Of a stretch of 64,000 nt of DNA, positions 10,355-23,200 are shown piece after piece. Source of the stretch: Lepidostoma basale (Eukaryota > Arthropoda > Insecta > Trichoptera > Lepidostomatidae); assembly GCA_022606425.2 (NCBI GenBank), contig JAHDVF020000581.1:248001-312000 (forward strand), in the 5' to 3' direction. Under the pieces are notes generated by a model, which worked only from the letters and a program-made list of their open reading frames with translations, did not search any database and had not been told where the DNA came from. A program made the translations under genes and the position numbers. Positions within the stretch are counted from its first letter, which is position 1; every line of letters starts with the position of its first letter.

Positions 10355-10560
10355 CTGGTTTAATTGTATCTCAATAGAGACGAAGATACAAATCGGAAAC
10401 TGAATATGGTTGATCAAGGTGTTTACAGGACTTATGACCTGTCATTGGTTGGGTTAAGTGCACACTTTATGTAATTACAACATTCCCCATTCCACCTTTC
10501 TTATGACCATATGTGACAATTTTTTGGAAGTTGTATATATGTTAAAGTCCAACACCAGAA
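10355..10560 (+). repeat. Single arm of the 7296-7690 fold-back family
   Basis: Shares TTTAATTGTATCTCAATAGA, GACCTGTCATTGGTTGGGTT and ATTCC.CCTTTCTTATGACC with the 7296-7490 arm, about 80-85 percent by eye. The second arm is missing. Confidence 0.6.
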
Positions 10561-11329
10561 TTCACATGTTAGTCTCAATGCGCCATCTATGAAGATTTTG
10601 ATTATATATGTTAATCTCTAAGATTAATCTATATAATCTACATACTAACGCCATCTATGAAGATGTATATTTTTTCATATGATAATAAAACAATGAAATT
10701 TACGATAGATACCAGTTTTGAAAAGAACTGTTTTTCTTATCCAACAATTTAATTGAATTTAAAATTTAATTAATCTTTTAGAATCACCATAAAACACATA
10801 CTCGTCATTTTTTAATGCATCGGAATAATGAATATTTCATAAATGTTTATGTTTTTTCAAATGTCATAAGTCATAAAATTTTGACCAATTGTTTACTTAA
10901 TCAATAGTCTCATACTAGAAGCGGTCAAAAATTGGGGTGGTTACTTTTCTTTCATTGTCATTAATCTTAGCTCTTATTACATGCTTGATGATGCTTATAG
11001 CTGGCACTGACAATTATCGGTAACAGTGTTGCTACTTTTTGGTACATACTACATTACGAAATGCGTCATTATTATTGGTACCTATTTTTATAAAACTTTG
11101 GTAAAAGTTATAATATTGTGCACTGATTTGTAAGTGGTGGAATACTATATATTGGATTTTTGACTAGTTATTTACATATATACCTTCATATTCATTCAAT
11201 CTTTATACAAATACAGAAATTCAAATCGCCATACAGTAATTACTGACTTATTTACATTAAAGGCATTGTTAAATTATGCATGTGTATTATACAACTTAAC
11301 AAATTATACAGTATTTTTATTGTTTCTGG
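10561..11329. other. Non-coding AT-rich sequence
   Basis: I see no gene. A short ATTAATCT/TATATAATCTA duplication occurs near 10600-10640. Confidence 0.3.
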
Positions 11330-11830
11330 AACAATAATGTAAAACTCTTTATTTAAATAATTAATACGAATGAAAACGTCTGTTTTCTTAAAGTTTTATT
11401 ATATGTATAATAGTTTATGGGAATCTAAATTGTAAAATATTGATGGTTGTGGTTTTAATTTGGTGAAACTCCTTTATAAAACGATTACGTATTAATAACG
11501 CGATTGTTTTTTGCTTTTACACTGATTTTGCATATATACATAATAGTGACAAATTTATTTCGCAAGGCGAAACAATATGTCACTTTTTCATATATTTTTT
11601 ATATGTAAATACTAAAAAAATCAATGTAAAACCAAATAAACAATCGGGTTTTTAATAAATACTCTTATTAAATTGTAAGCCAAACAAGTTATTTCCATAA
11701 CCTTTGATAATGCCTTAGAAAGACAAAACAAGTCATTCCCATATTATAATTGAATTTCTAAAACATTGACGTATTTATTCGTATTAATTAAATTATATTG
11801 TAATATTTTCTGATATTTTTAGTTTAAAAA
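11330..11830. repeat. Two half-copies of a fold-back family with TTGATAATGCCTTAG core
   Basis: 11330-11420 carries TAATACGAATGAAAACGTCTG and a TTTTATT arm. 11700-11830 carries TTTGATAATGCCTTAGAAAG, ACAAAACAAGTCATTCCCAT and the inverted end. Between them (11440-11600) is a second unit with GTGGTTTTAATTTGGTGAAA and CGCAAGGCGAAACAATATGT, related to the perfect palindrome at 43569-43788. Confidence 0.55.
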
Positions 11831-12474
11831 CATTATAAAGCAATCATGGATATCAGAAAGTCTAAATCGATTGACAACAAAAGCAAAGAATTACACAATC
11901 AATTGAATAGCTCTCTTGCAGTGTTTCAATTTCCTTGTGTTAGATAAGATGTGCTACATAGATAAAACTTGGTCAGAAGAAACAATTTGCAAGAGTATCG
12001 TATTACAGAGACATTATTCAGGTGCAGCAAGCCATGGCTCAAAATCATATTACTAATTGAGCCATTATTCGATGTCAGCAATATTAAATATAGTATTTCA
12101 CTCATGGTACTTAGTTACTGAACATCGTGGCTTTGTTTCTTTGATCATTTACTATTTTCTCTACCCATTGAATTCCTAGCAATACAAATATTGTACAAGA
12201 TTTTTTATATGTAAAATAGATGCACGAAAACCTATTTATTTACAGTTAAATCAGCTGCATATTAAGGCACTTAAACGTAATTACATAATGTAATATGTAA
12301 ATTACAAATCAGTTTTACTATCGTAGACATAATGAGGAATGAATGTTGTAATGTTGAGTTCAATTAATTACAGATCTGATGAACAAAACCTATCTTATAA
12401 TTATAATACAAATGGTAAATTTGTCATGGTAATTTTTCATTATGTATTTACAAATAACTGTTAAAAATTATATG

Positions 12475-13260
12475 AGAATAATTCCACGTTCATTATTCAC
12501 TTTTTGAAAACGTCGCGACAGCTGTTTCGCCAACCGATATTGGCATCATCAGGATACAAACAACTAAAGTTATATATCTGAACTCTGTATAACGGACTAA
12601 ATTCACGGAAATCCACACTTCGCTCGGCAAACTCCTCAGCAATAGGAAGATTAGTTGAGCCGAAGCGTTGCCCCAGTACAAATTTCGGGGATCGAGCGTT
12701 CGCGGTAGCCGGTCCATCAGCTTGGAACAATCTCCCTTCACACTCAGATGCATAAATGATCCGACAGATTTCAGATCTAAATTGAAAACCCATCTTTTTC
12801 ATATTTCATACCCAATTTAAACATTTATACTTTGTTCTACTATACTTTTAAACCGATCGTTTTTTAAGCGGTCACATTTAGATTTTTAGATTTAAAACAC
12901 GTCTTAATGCGCCCTTGAGGTGATTACATCACAAAAACGGCGCTTTAAAAGTTAGCATATTATTATTATTATTATTATTAAAGATACAAATTTGAAAGAC
13001 TCAAAATTTATAGGTCATTAAACTCAGTAGTGTGATTAGTCATAGTTAAAATTTAAACTATGCGAAATCTGTTTCACAATGTTACAAACTGCTCGTATAA
13101 TATAATAATAAAAAAATATATAACAAAGTGTCAGGACATTCTCAAAAAGTGAATAATAAAAATTGTGATTTTACAGCAGTGTTATAAATTTAAACAGTTA
13201 ATAATGTTGAAGTATCATAGAGTTTCTACCAAACAATGGACTATTCATTTACAAATATAT
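12475..13260. repeat. Fold-back element with hammerhead-like core, split by a CR1-like insertion
   Basis: The left end (CATTATTCACTTTTTGAAAA, then GCGACAGCTGTTTCGCC) and right end (CTCAAAAAGTGAATAATA at about 13141) are inverted. The minus strand at 12512-12555 shows CTGATGA, one T, stem II GCCAA..TTGGC, GAAAC, AGCT, GTC. The CR1-like 3' fragment at 12578-12985 lies between the ends, so it inserted later. Confidence 0.6.
12578..12985 (+). mobile_element. CR1/L2-like LINE 3' fragment, (ATT)n tail
   Basis: Matches the last ORF part and 3' UTR of the LINE at 48949-50734 and, inverted, 56817-57190. It includes AATAGGAAGATTAGTTGAGC, GGTAGCCGGTCCATCAGCTT, GCGCCCTTGAGGTGATTACA and AACGGCGCTTTAAAAGTTAG, then (ATT)n. 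The frame is disrupted. Confidence 0.75.
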
Positions 13261-13998
13261 GACTTATCGTTACCTTTATGGCTTGGTTTTATAATGTTTT
13301 ATATGGAGGAGTTATGGTCAGCAAGAGATATTCTTTGAGAAAAAATAAAAAGTTTATGTAATTTTATAAAGAATTACATTTTTGATACTTTTGAAAATGC
13401 TCAATGATTTCATTTAACTTATAATGAATATTTTTAATTGTTAGATTCTGATGATTTTTAACATAACAATGATTTTATTTAAAAAAAAATATGTTCAGTA
13501 TGAAATTTGTAAATAAACGAATAAACGAAAATTAATTCTTTGGTATGTACATATAAAACAAATTACCATCTTTCGCTGTCTTACTTTGGTTATGAATTTT
13601 ACGAGTAAAAGTACGAGATCTCTCATGATTAAAGATTTTAACCACGAAAAACAAATGTCACATTTCCTTGAAATTTTTATGGCACATTATTTTTGGTATT
13701 AAATTTTCATTCACTTCAATATGAAAACAGTTTTTAAACACGTAAATTAATACATAAATAATACATTTTCCTTTTAAGGATAACTCATTTCCCATCTACA
13801 CTATAATTTATAATCAAAATATTTATTAAATCAACGCTCCTTTTTCCTTTCACATTCACTATAACGATCACTAAATTAATCATTTTTGTTATTTATATTA
13901 ATATTTGGTAATCAAATGGCACTTGGACCAAAATGTTAACGTTTTAACTGTTTAGTTTTTGGCACTTATGAAACTTTTGTACACGTTGATTAAAAGTA
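13260..13998 (-). other. Probable 3' UTR and downstream flank of the FGF receptor
   Basis: AT-rich and without frames. On the minus strand the first AATAAA after the FGFR stop is at about 13822-13827, some 175 bases downstream; others follow. Use of any one is not demonstrable from sequence. Confidence 0.3.
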
Positions 13999-14203
13999 TT
14001 AACTAAGGAAAGGAAGGCCACATTCACTATCATCCTGTGAGCCGTCGTAGCTCGATGGCGGAGTGTCCAGTGGTGGCAAACCAAGATCCAAGTATTCGTG
14101 GTTCGCTGTGATAGTCAGGATTCTGTCGAGATCCTGAACCAGCTCACTGAACGACGGCCTTTCCGAAGGTTGGAAGGACCAGCAGTCTCGCATGAGCATA
14201 TAT
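13999..14203 (-). CDS. FGFR: FGFR last coding exon: kinase C-lobe end and tail
   Basis: Starts phase 2 (one base, then TAT) after an AG at 14205-14204. Reads [20 protein letters not shown], then [11 protein letters not shown], the last kinase helices with the conserved RDCW and ERP. A short tail ([20 protein letters not shown], ending CGLPFLS) follows before TAA at 14001-13999. The EYLDL tyrosine is in the place of the tail tyrosine that recruits PLC-gamma in vertebrate FGFRs; that role is inferred. Confidence 0.93.
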
Positions 14204-17200
14204 CTGTAATAATAATAAAAAAAATTATAAGGTTAGTTTTTAGAGTAACATTTTATTGTCTGTTAAAAAAATTGTCCGTCTTTTGTCCGTAAATCAATTT
14301 AAGTACAATATTTACAAAACTCTAAACATCATTAGTATGAATAAAATCGCAAGATTAAAGTCTATGTAAAAATAATTCATTTTTAATAAAATACTGGAAA
14401 GTTGGTTTTTATAAAGTATAAACAAACAAGGATGTTTAAATATAAAAATTAATAAGGATTTGCTAAATATAAATCAACACATTCATATCAGTAGCCAATT
14501 AAGATGTCGATGTTGTTAATTGGAATTTTTTTTTCATAAGTTCACTGAAAATAATAAAAATATAAAAAATAAAAACCTATTCTTAATATAAGTTTGGTTT
14601 TATTCTACTTATTAATTTTATTAAATTTCTATTTGTCTGAAGCAAGTAATAAACAACTGAATTTAAAATAATTGAACAATATTGATTTAACTTTGTTACA
14701 CAACAGTTTATTTTAAATATACATAAAAGTAAAAATGAAAACAAATATGTTTCGGGACACAGAAACCCTTCATCGGTGTAGTTACATATGATATATAAAA
14801 AATAATAAGGAAGGTATCTGTGCCCGGAACATGTTTGTTTTAATTTGTAATTTAAATAAAGTGTTGTATTACAAATAAAATAAAAACATTGATCAATTAT
14901 GAATCTACAATGTATCTGTAAATGACCTTGAAAACTGTTTTTCCTTCATTATTATAATATTCTACAAGTCATTACAACTACAATAAATGTTTTAAAATTC
15001 GAATTTGAATGTTTTGAATATATCTTTTGCTTATATGTAAAATATATTTCTATAATTTACTTTCTAATAAAAAAAATATTTCAGATACGTAGACGAGTAA
15101 AAGTTAAAATAATCACGTGATTAACATCAACCAAGGAATCAATCACGAATAATAATGATTGTAATATCTCATCCGTAAAGCGAAAACAGAGATAAATTCC
15201 ATTTTCATCGTGTGATGAATACAAATCATTGTTTTGCAAGTCTAAAATAAATTTCAGTAAAAATCATGGTATGGCAGTGGTTGTCGGTCAATTGGTTTTT
15301 TATGCAATTATGCATTATGCTAGTATTTTTTTTATTGCTTATTAATGAATTATGTACGTATGCTAAAATGAAATATGTTTGAAATGCATTGGATGAGTGT
15401 AAATTTTATTCAAATAACTAATGTGTCAATAGGTTGCTAGGACATAAAGAATCGTGAATGAATTTTATATTCTTAAGAAGTCTAAAGAATTGTTTTGTTG
15501 TCTAAGCTTAAACGTGACATTTATAGTCCGGAGACACAATTACAAATGAGTAGATTTAAATGTGTATACATATTATATAACTAATAACTAACTAACTAAC
15601 TATAACGTCGTTTTGGGGTAGGCACATATGCAGAATGGGTCGGTCACACTGTTCTATCGATTTATTTAGAACACTATCATGATTATCTGTTGAAATTGAA
15701 GAATGTTATAACATAAGGTGTTGACGCTTTGTGGAAGATGTCCAGAGAAATTTCGTTTTGGACAAATTAAGTGTAAATTTATTTGATGCCATCCATATTT
15801 AGTGAAGTCGAGGTTGCTAAAAAAGGAGTTGCTTATCATCAAGCATAGCAAAGTGATTTTGGTTACTTCTTAAACATGATAAACGAAAATTGGTCCCGGT
15901 AAAGAGCCTTGTGGTATATCACATTAGAAATATCTTTTTAACCATTCGTCCTATATGTCCACACCAAATTAGTGACCCTTCATTAATTATATTTAGGATG
16001 CATTTAGCTACCTTACATTTTTTCTTACCTTTTTTTCGGTATTCTATCTTACATATTTTTTTTCCGCACATTCTTAGCGATCTCATTTCAACGGCATTCA
16101 TTATACTTTCAACCTTCTTCTCCCAACTCCAGTCAGATCTTCTATATATATTATGGTATATATTATATACTATTATGGTATACATTAATGTGTATAAAAA
16201 CTAACACATAACTAACATACCATCTCCCCGAAGGGGTAGGCAGAAAGAATGGATAGCCACACTGTTCTTTCTTAACATGCTTATTTTGCTTCATTATCAT
16301 TTCTCCGACTTCTCAGGTGGCAGACATTAAGAATATTTTATATATTTTATAAAAATATATAATAGTAATGATCATTAGCCTTTAACTATTTTCTTCTGAA
16401 CTTTACGCATACCTTTAAAAAATATTTTTCCACAACCTTTTTAATTTATTTATTGCTAATTTAATAAGTAGATGGTTTAATACCTTCCAACTGGTGTAAC
16501 CCGTTCTAGGGAATTTAAAGCACTCTTTATATTCGCAATAGAAAAATATGAAAATATATAACAAATAGGGAATAAAGTATATCTTAATTCGCATAGTATT
16601 ACTTTAAAATTAAATGTCTTCTATGATATATGATATTAACACAATTTTAATCAATCTTTACTTATTTATAAAAGGTCATTTACATAAAAGTTTTTCTATC
16701 TCCATATAATATTATCGTTTTAAAGAAATCATAGGAATAAGAGAAGGTAAATTCGGGGATACTAACACTTCTAAAGAGCAGCAGGGCGGTTTCTCCATCC
16801 TGTTTCCAGCGCTGAGGTGTTGGTACATGTACTGCCCTGGGACCGTGGGATATGGCGTCCCTCCTAGAGTCATAATCTCCCAAAGTAAAACACCAAACGA
16901 CCACCTGAAACAAACAGTAATACATGTTTTACAACTGAATTCCTTTGCTTATGTATATTTTTCTATGAAGTTGTAACATTTGTCTAATCCAGAATTTTTG
17001 ATATCGTTTGTTAATTGTTATAATTTTTAAATAACAGTATATCTTCGAATCTTCTCCGCTAGTTACAATCCAATGCATTGGTTTGAAGCAAAATGTAACA
17101 TTATTTAGTTGTTCTTGGGATGCCACTTGGGCCTTTAACGCGGTAGTTTCCTATCGCTTTCTACATATTTAATAATATTATATATTTTCTAGAAATATTA

Positions 17201-20200
17201 TGCTTATTTATAATTTCTTGAACATTGGTGTGAAACTCCATATTAAATAAATATAATACAAATAAAAACATCTGTTTTCTAGAAGTTTTAGTATTTTTTT
17301 ATGGGATTGACGTGTTTCATCTTGCTAAGGCATTATCAAATGTTCAAAAGTTAAAATTATCGAAAAACATTTGATTATTCCTTAGTAAGGTGAAACATAT
17401 CATTTCCATAAAATATAATAAAACTTCTAGAAAACAGACGTTTTCAATCGTATTAATTGCTAAATATTGTGATATTTGATGTGGAGATCATGGAAGGGAG
17501 ACCATGGGAGAGAAACCATGACTCATCACAACCATGGGACACCAAATACAACGGGCTGAGAATATAATCCTATTCAGGGGAAGAAGATGGATGAGAGTTG
17601 AGCAGGATAGAAGAAAATCTATACTATTTGAAGAGACCCATACCCAGCAGTGGAGACAACAAAAAACCTAGATGGCTAGGGATTAGAATGATATTTAAAA
17701 ATATTTCGCAAATGATATGATTCGATTTAAAAAAAAATTCAACTTTTCATTGGTTAAAAATGTTTGTTTAAATTAAGTATTTACAAAGCGCCTTTGAGGA
17801 GATTTACTAACGAAAACCACGCTATTAAAATTAGACTAATTATTATTTATTAATATATTACACGTCTGTTTGTGTTGTGAAAACTTTGTGGTACAAAGAT
17901 TCAGGCGCCATCCACCGGACTGGCAATCTGCCCTCAGTTTTCTTCCTGTAGTAGTCGTTGGACTGTACGTCCTTAGCGAGGCCGAAGTCAGCTATCTTCA
18001 GGATGTAACCGTCGGACACCAGCACGTTGCGAGCAGCCAAGTCTCGGTGAATACACTAAAATGATACAAAGAATGTTCCATTTATTATTCGGGGAGACGG
18101 CGTGATGGTTAGTTAGTTAGTCATAAAATAAGATAAAAAAATATCCTTAATAAAAAATTGATACCTATGAAAACGTCAGTTTTCTAGAAGTTTTATTATA
18201 ATTTATAAGAAAGACATGTTTCGTCTTCCTAAGGCATTGATAATGACTTAGAAAGGCGAAACAAATCATTGCCATAAATTCTAATAAAAGAGACTTTTTA
18301 ATTTGTATTAATACGAATGTTCCAAATACAGACATTATAATTTTGATATTATTTATTGTTTCTTGGACAATGAAAAACCCCTTTTTAGAACTTTTATTAT
18401 ACTATAAGGGAATGATTTATTTCGCCGTTCTAAAGCATTATCAAATTTGGAGCTATTGATTTATTATTGTATTTATAATGAGTATTCCTTAAGCATTATC
18501 AAATATCTAATTTATAAAATATTTAATAATACCTTAGAAAGGCGATGTCGTTACCATACAATATAAGAATACTTCTAGAAAACATACTTTTTCATTCGTA
18601 TTAATTGAGATATATTACAATATATTAAAACTATTTAGTTTAAACTAAAAAATTAAACGAATGTAACTAAATGAGCAAATTATTATTATTGTTATATTTA
18701 TAATAATTATAATTTGAAGTGTTTAAGAAATTTTAATTAATTATATAAATAAAACAACTTTGTATTTAACCACGGTAGGGTTATTATATTGATGCCAACT
18801 AGTTTCGCTTGGACCCAAGCTTCATCAGGGCAGTATAATAACTATGTTATTATACTGCCCTGATGAAGCTTGGGTCCAAGCAAAACTAGTTGGCATCAAT
18901 ATCCCTACCGTGGTTTAATACAAAGTTGTTTTATTTATATAATTATTTAAAATGTCTATCCACAAAGTGAGTGTTTTATATGAAGAATAAATTTTAATTA
19001 TTACTTAAACATTTTAATTGTACTTACTCTTCTGGAAGCCAAATATTCCATTCCTTTAGCGACTTGATAAGAAAATGAGACGAGATCTTTTTGCATCAGA
19101 GATTTGTTCTCTTTGTCGTCTGCTCCCATTGCTGGTTCATATCTAAAAATAATGTTTAATCCTTATATTTCCAAATATTTTCATACAAACACAAATTTCC
19201 AGAGAAGTGTTCAACAGTAAAATATTCTCGAGTCATATACCAAGTGGTAAAAAAATACTCATTAATCCAACTGGTACTTGAAGAAAATATCTAAAAACAA
19301 TATGAATTGGTAGTAGATGAATGCTATAATGCAACGTTCACATTTAGATTTTTAGATTTAAAACACGTCGTAATGCGTCCGTGAGGTGATTAAATCAGAA
19401 AAACGGCGCTTTAAAAGTTAGCATATTATTATTATTATTATTATTATAAACAACACAAGATGTTCTCCTTGAAAACTGCAAGCCTTTATGCACACCCAAA
19501 AAACATTTTTCAAATCAAGTAAATATCAATGATAATAATTAGATAAAACTGGGAAATGGTGTAGGGGACAGAACACTTGATTCTAGATCCAGATGACTTT
19601 GATTCAAGCCTGAACACAACCAGATTCTACTCACATTGTATTGTTGTATTATAGAGTGTATAATACAATTCTAAATCTTTTGATTTTAATCTTTGGTGTT
19701 AGCGTTTTTATTTAAAAATAATAATAATAATAAAACAATAACATACCCATTTCCGGTTCTGTGGTTTCTGAGGAACTCTCGAAGATTTCCGTGTGGCGCG
19801 TACTCTACAATGACATAGAGAGGCCCACCCTGCGTACAGCATCCCAGAAGATTGATGATGTTGATGTGCTTCCCTATCATCTTCATCATCTCCATTTCAG
19901 AAACCAGAGCCATCATTTCTGCGTCTGTGTGACCCTCTGAAACATTTAAAAAAAAAAAAATTATCTTATTTGAATTGACGCTGTTTTTGTATTCTATACT
20001 GCCTACAAATTACTATAAAACTTTTCACTTTTCACTAAAAAGGTAATTCACTATAAGTTCGTTTATTTTTTCTTGAATAACGATGTAAACATAAACACCA
20101 AAACATTTTCTAGTGTGACATTTTTCACTTTGTAAGAGTATCATCAAATGTTTGATAACTATCATACCAAAAGGAGCGAAACACCCCATTCTCATAAATT

Positions 20201-23200
20201 ATAATGAAACCTTCATTCAAATATTGTAATACAAGTCAGTGATATTAAAAAGAAAGTTTATTTTCCGAAAAAGGTATTAATTTTATGAAGATAATAAAAT
20301 CCCATTTTTATTAGATATACATACGCATCAAAAGTGCTGAATTGACCTTTAATAATAAGTTTTTTTTTTCAAATTCTGACAGTCGTATTCTTGTATGCAT
20401 GAAAATGCCATACACATTTTTATCTTTGACAAGTGCTTTCGCTCAACAAGTTATGATGCATTGTAAAAAATGTGTATCGATTGCTTTGTTGATAAATTTT
20501 AATGACAGTGATATAGAGAATGCAATAATTATGGAGTACAACATTTTTTAATGTCCAAAAACATAGCCAAAGTACACAGTTGTCAAATGGATTGAATGAA
20601 ATATTACCTTTGAGCATTTTAACTGCCACAACTGACTTGATTCCTTGTTTCAACACTCCAACGCCTTCAGCCATAACCACTTTTCCAAATTCACCTTCTC
20701 CAAGTATTTTTCCAAAGCCCAGTAATTCCCTTTGCTTCTCCCAGTCCAAGTCCACAGGGAGTTCGTATTCCGAGACAAGCATCGAGTCAGTGTTGGAACT
20801 AGGAACTTGTGACAGTTTTTGCTTCTCGATTTTTACAATTGGCATTAACTGGAAACAAATAACACATTTACATATGTAATATTAAAATTTTAATGCTTAT
20901 TCAATTAAAATATCATATCTAATGTAAAAAAATATGTCTTAGATTTTTTATCTGAGATGTAACATTGCACATTGTATAGTTGGTAAACATTTGTAATATC
21001 TTATATTGTTGAAATAAATATAGTCTTATATTAATATATTTTATATTATAATATCTAATTTCAATTCTAATGCAATTATAAATACAATTAATAACAGTAG
21101 TTTATCCCAATACGGTTTAAAAATGTGTCATTTTATGCGAGTAACTTACCAGTGGTTCTGTGACAGTTCCTGCAGATTGTCCATTCTCCAAATGCTGTTT
21201 CTCTACAGTCACCTTCTTGGTCCAGTGAGTAACTACAACTGCTCTGGCCGTTTCGATGGCCAAATGCTTCTTCATCTTTTCTCGCTTTAGCTTCTTGTAA
21301 ATGTAGATAACACATATCGTAGCAGCAATAAACAAAATACAAAGCACTCCAGATAAGACGTTGACCAGTGTGGAATGCTGTCTTACCGCCGCGATTGGCT
21401 CAGGATAAGCTAGAAAATAGAAAAAAATATGTTTAAAATTCGAATTCGATACAATATTGACCCTTTCAGTCTCGAATTGATTCTGATTGAACTTAATTTA
21501 TTAAGGTTTTTTAGGAAACAAGGAAAACTTGTATTTTTCGTAAGTTTGTTTTAATGAATAATTAAATAAAACGATGTTTTTTAACTACTTCAACTTTTGT
21601 CTTTATTTCGACAGCGACCGGTTTCGCCAGGCTCTCTGGCATCAACAGACTGGTCAGACCAGTCAGTTAGTCCGGATCGTCCATGTCAACATGTGCAACA
21701 TCGAAAAAAACATTATGTGTTATTACATTATGTGCTAAATTAAAAAAACGACGGATTCGTGGAACATAAATTAAATAGACAATATGTGCACCATCTAAAA
21801 AGAACATTTTGTGTTAAATTATTTTTATTTTGTAATTTTATTTAAATCATTGTATTTTATATTATTTATTTTGTGGGTGTTGCACGATCAAAGTGTGCGC
21901 GGGAGATGGCTATTGGTGGCGATGAGGTTCGCAACCCATCACACCGCGTCTCCTGCGGATCGAAAAGAGAAGGATGGAGTGCCGCATCAGTAAAAGTGTG
22001 ACAATCCATTCTTTCTGCCTACCCTTTCAGGGAGATGGCGTGATGGTTAGTTAGTTAGTTAGTTTTTAAAAAACATCATTTTATTTAATTATTATTTCAA
22101 ATCAACTTCCATTAGGGATTTCAGTAAAACCATTTGATTATCTTTGTATTGGATTTTGAGTCATAAAGAAAAAGTGAGATAAAGATGTTGAAATAATGCA
22201 ATTTCGCATGTACATTTTATCCTAAGATTTTACATAAAAAATCTGATATAATTAAAAATATCACCCGCTACTGAATTGCCAGTAAACGAACACGTAATCA
22301 CTTAATACACGCGTTTTAGTATTGATAACAGCTTGCAATTAAATTAATCTCATTCAATATAACAGTGTCTTAGCTTTGAGGATGAACCGCCACACTGTTA
22401 TATCTTTATATACCTCTCAAGCTTCATCTGTATTTAGTCAGGTTGACAGAATATATGAAACACTCTTCTGTTTCACGGCATTATATTCAAGTCTCCTTCA
22501 TATTCATGTACCGATTTTTAATAAATTATGAAGAAAAAAAATACACGATGTTTATATTTCAAAAAATTATCGCAGGTGTTATGTGGATTGCATATGTCCA
22601 GGAGATCATCAACGTTGTATTTGTATTATAATGAAATATATGTTGCAAATATTTTCTTGTGACAAAAATTGTTGATCCTCTAAGGAATTGAGTTAATGTG
22701 AGAAAAATATTTTTGGTACAGTTTAGTTATAAAATAAAAGAATCTACACTTTTATTCGGAAAATTTACAAAAATCATCCATAGATGGCATTAATATGTTA
22801 TTTTTATGAATACATTTAATAGAAGAAGATACTCTTTTTTTCGGATATATTATTCACGATGTTCTAATTCACGATAAGAAATAAATGTAAGGTGGATGAA
22901 TGCGTGATAAATAAAATAAAGAAATGGTCACTAAGATGGTTTGGACATATGAAACGAAGAATGGTTAAAAAGATATATACAAGTAGTATGAATGGAAAAA
23001 GAAGTCGAGGAAGGCCAAGGAAGACGTGGCACGACCAAATTAATTAATTACTGAAAGGCGGACATGTTCGAAGCAGGAACAATCGACGAGCGTGCATGTC
23101 ACGATGTGTGAATGTAGAAAAGGCGCGAGAGTTATGTGAGAATAGAACAATATGGCGATCCATCGTCTCAGCCTACTCCTCCGGGGAAACGGCGTGATGG

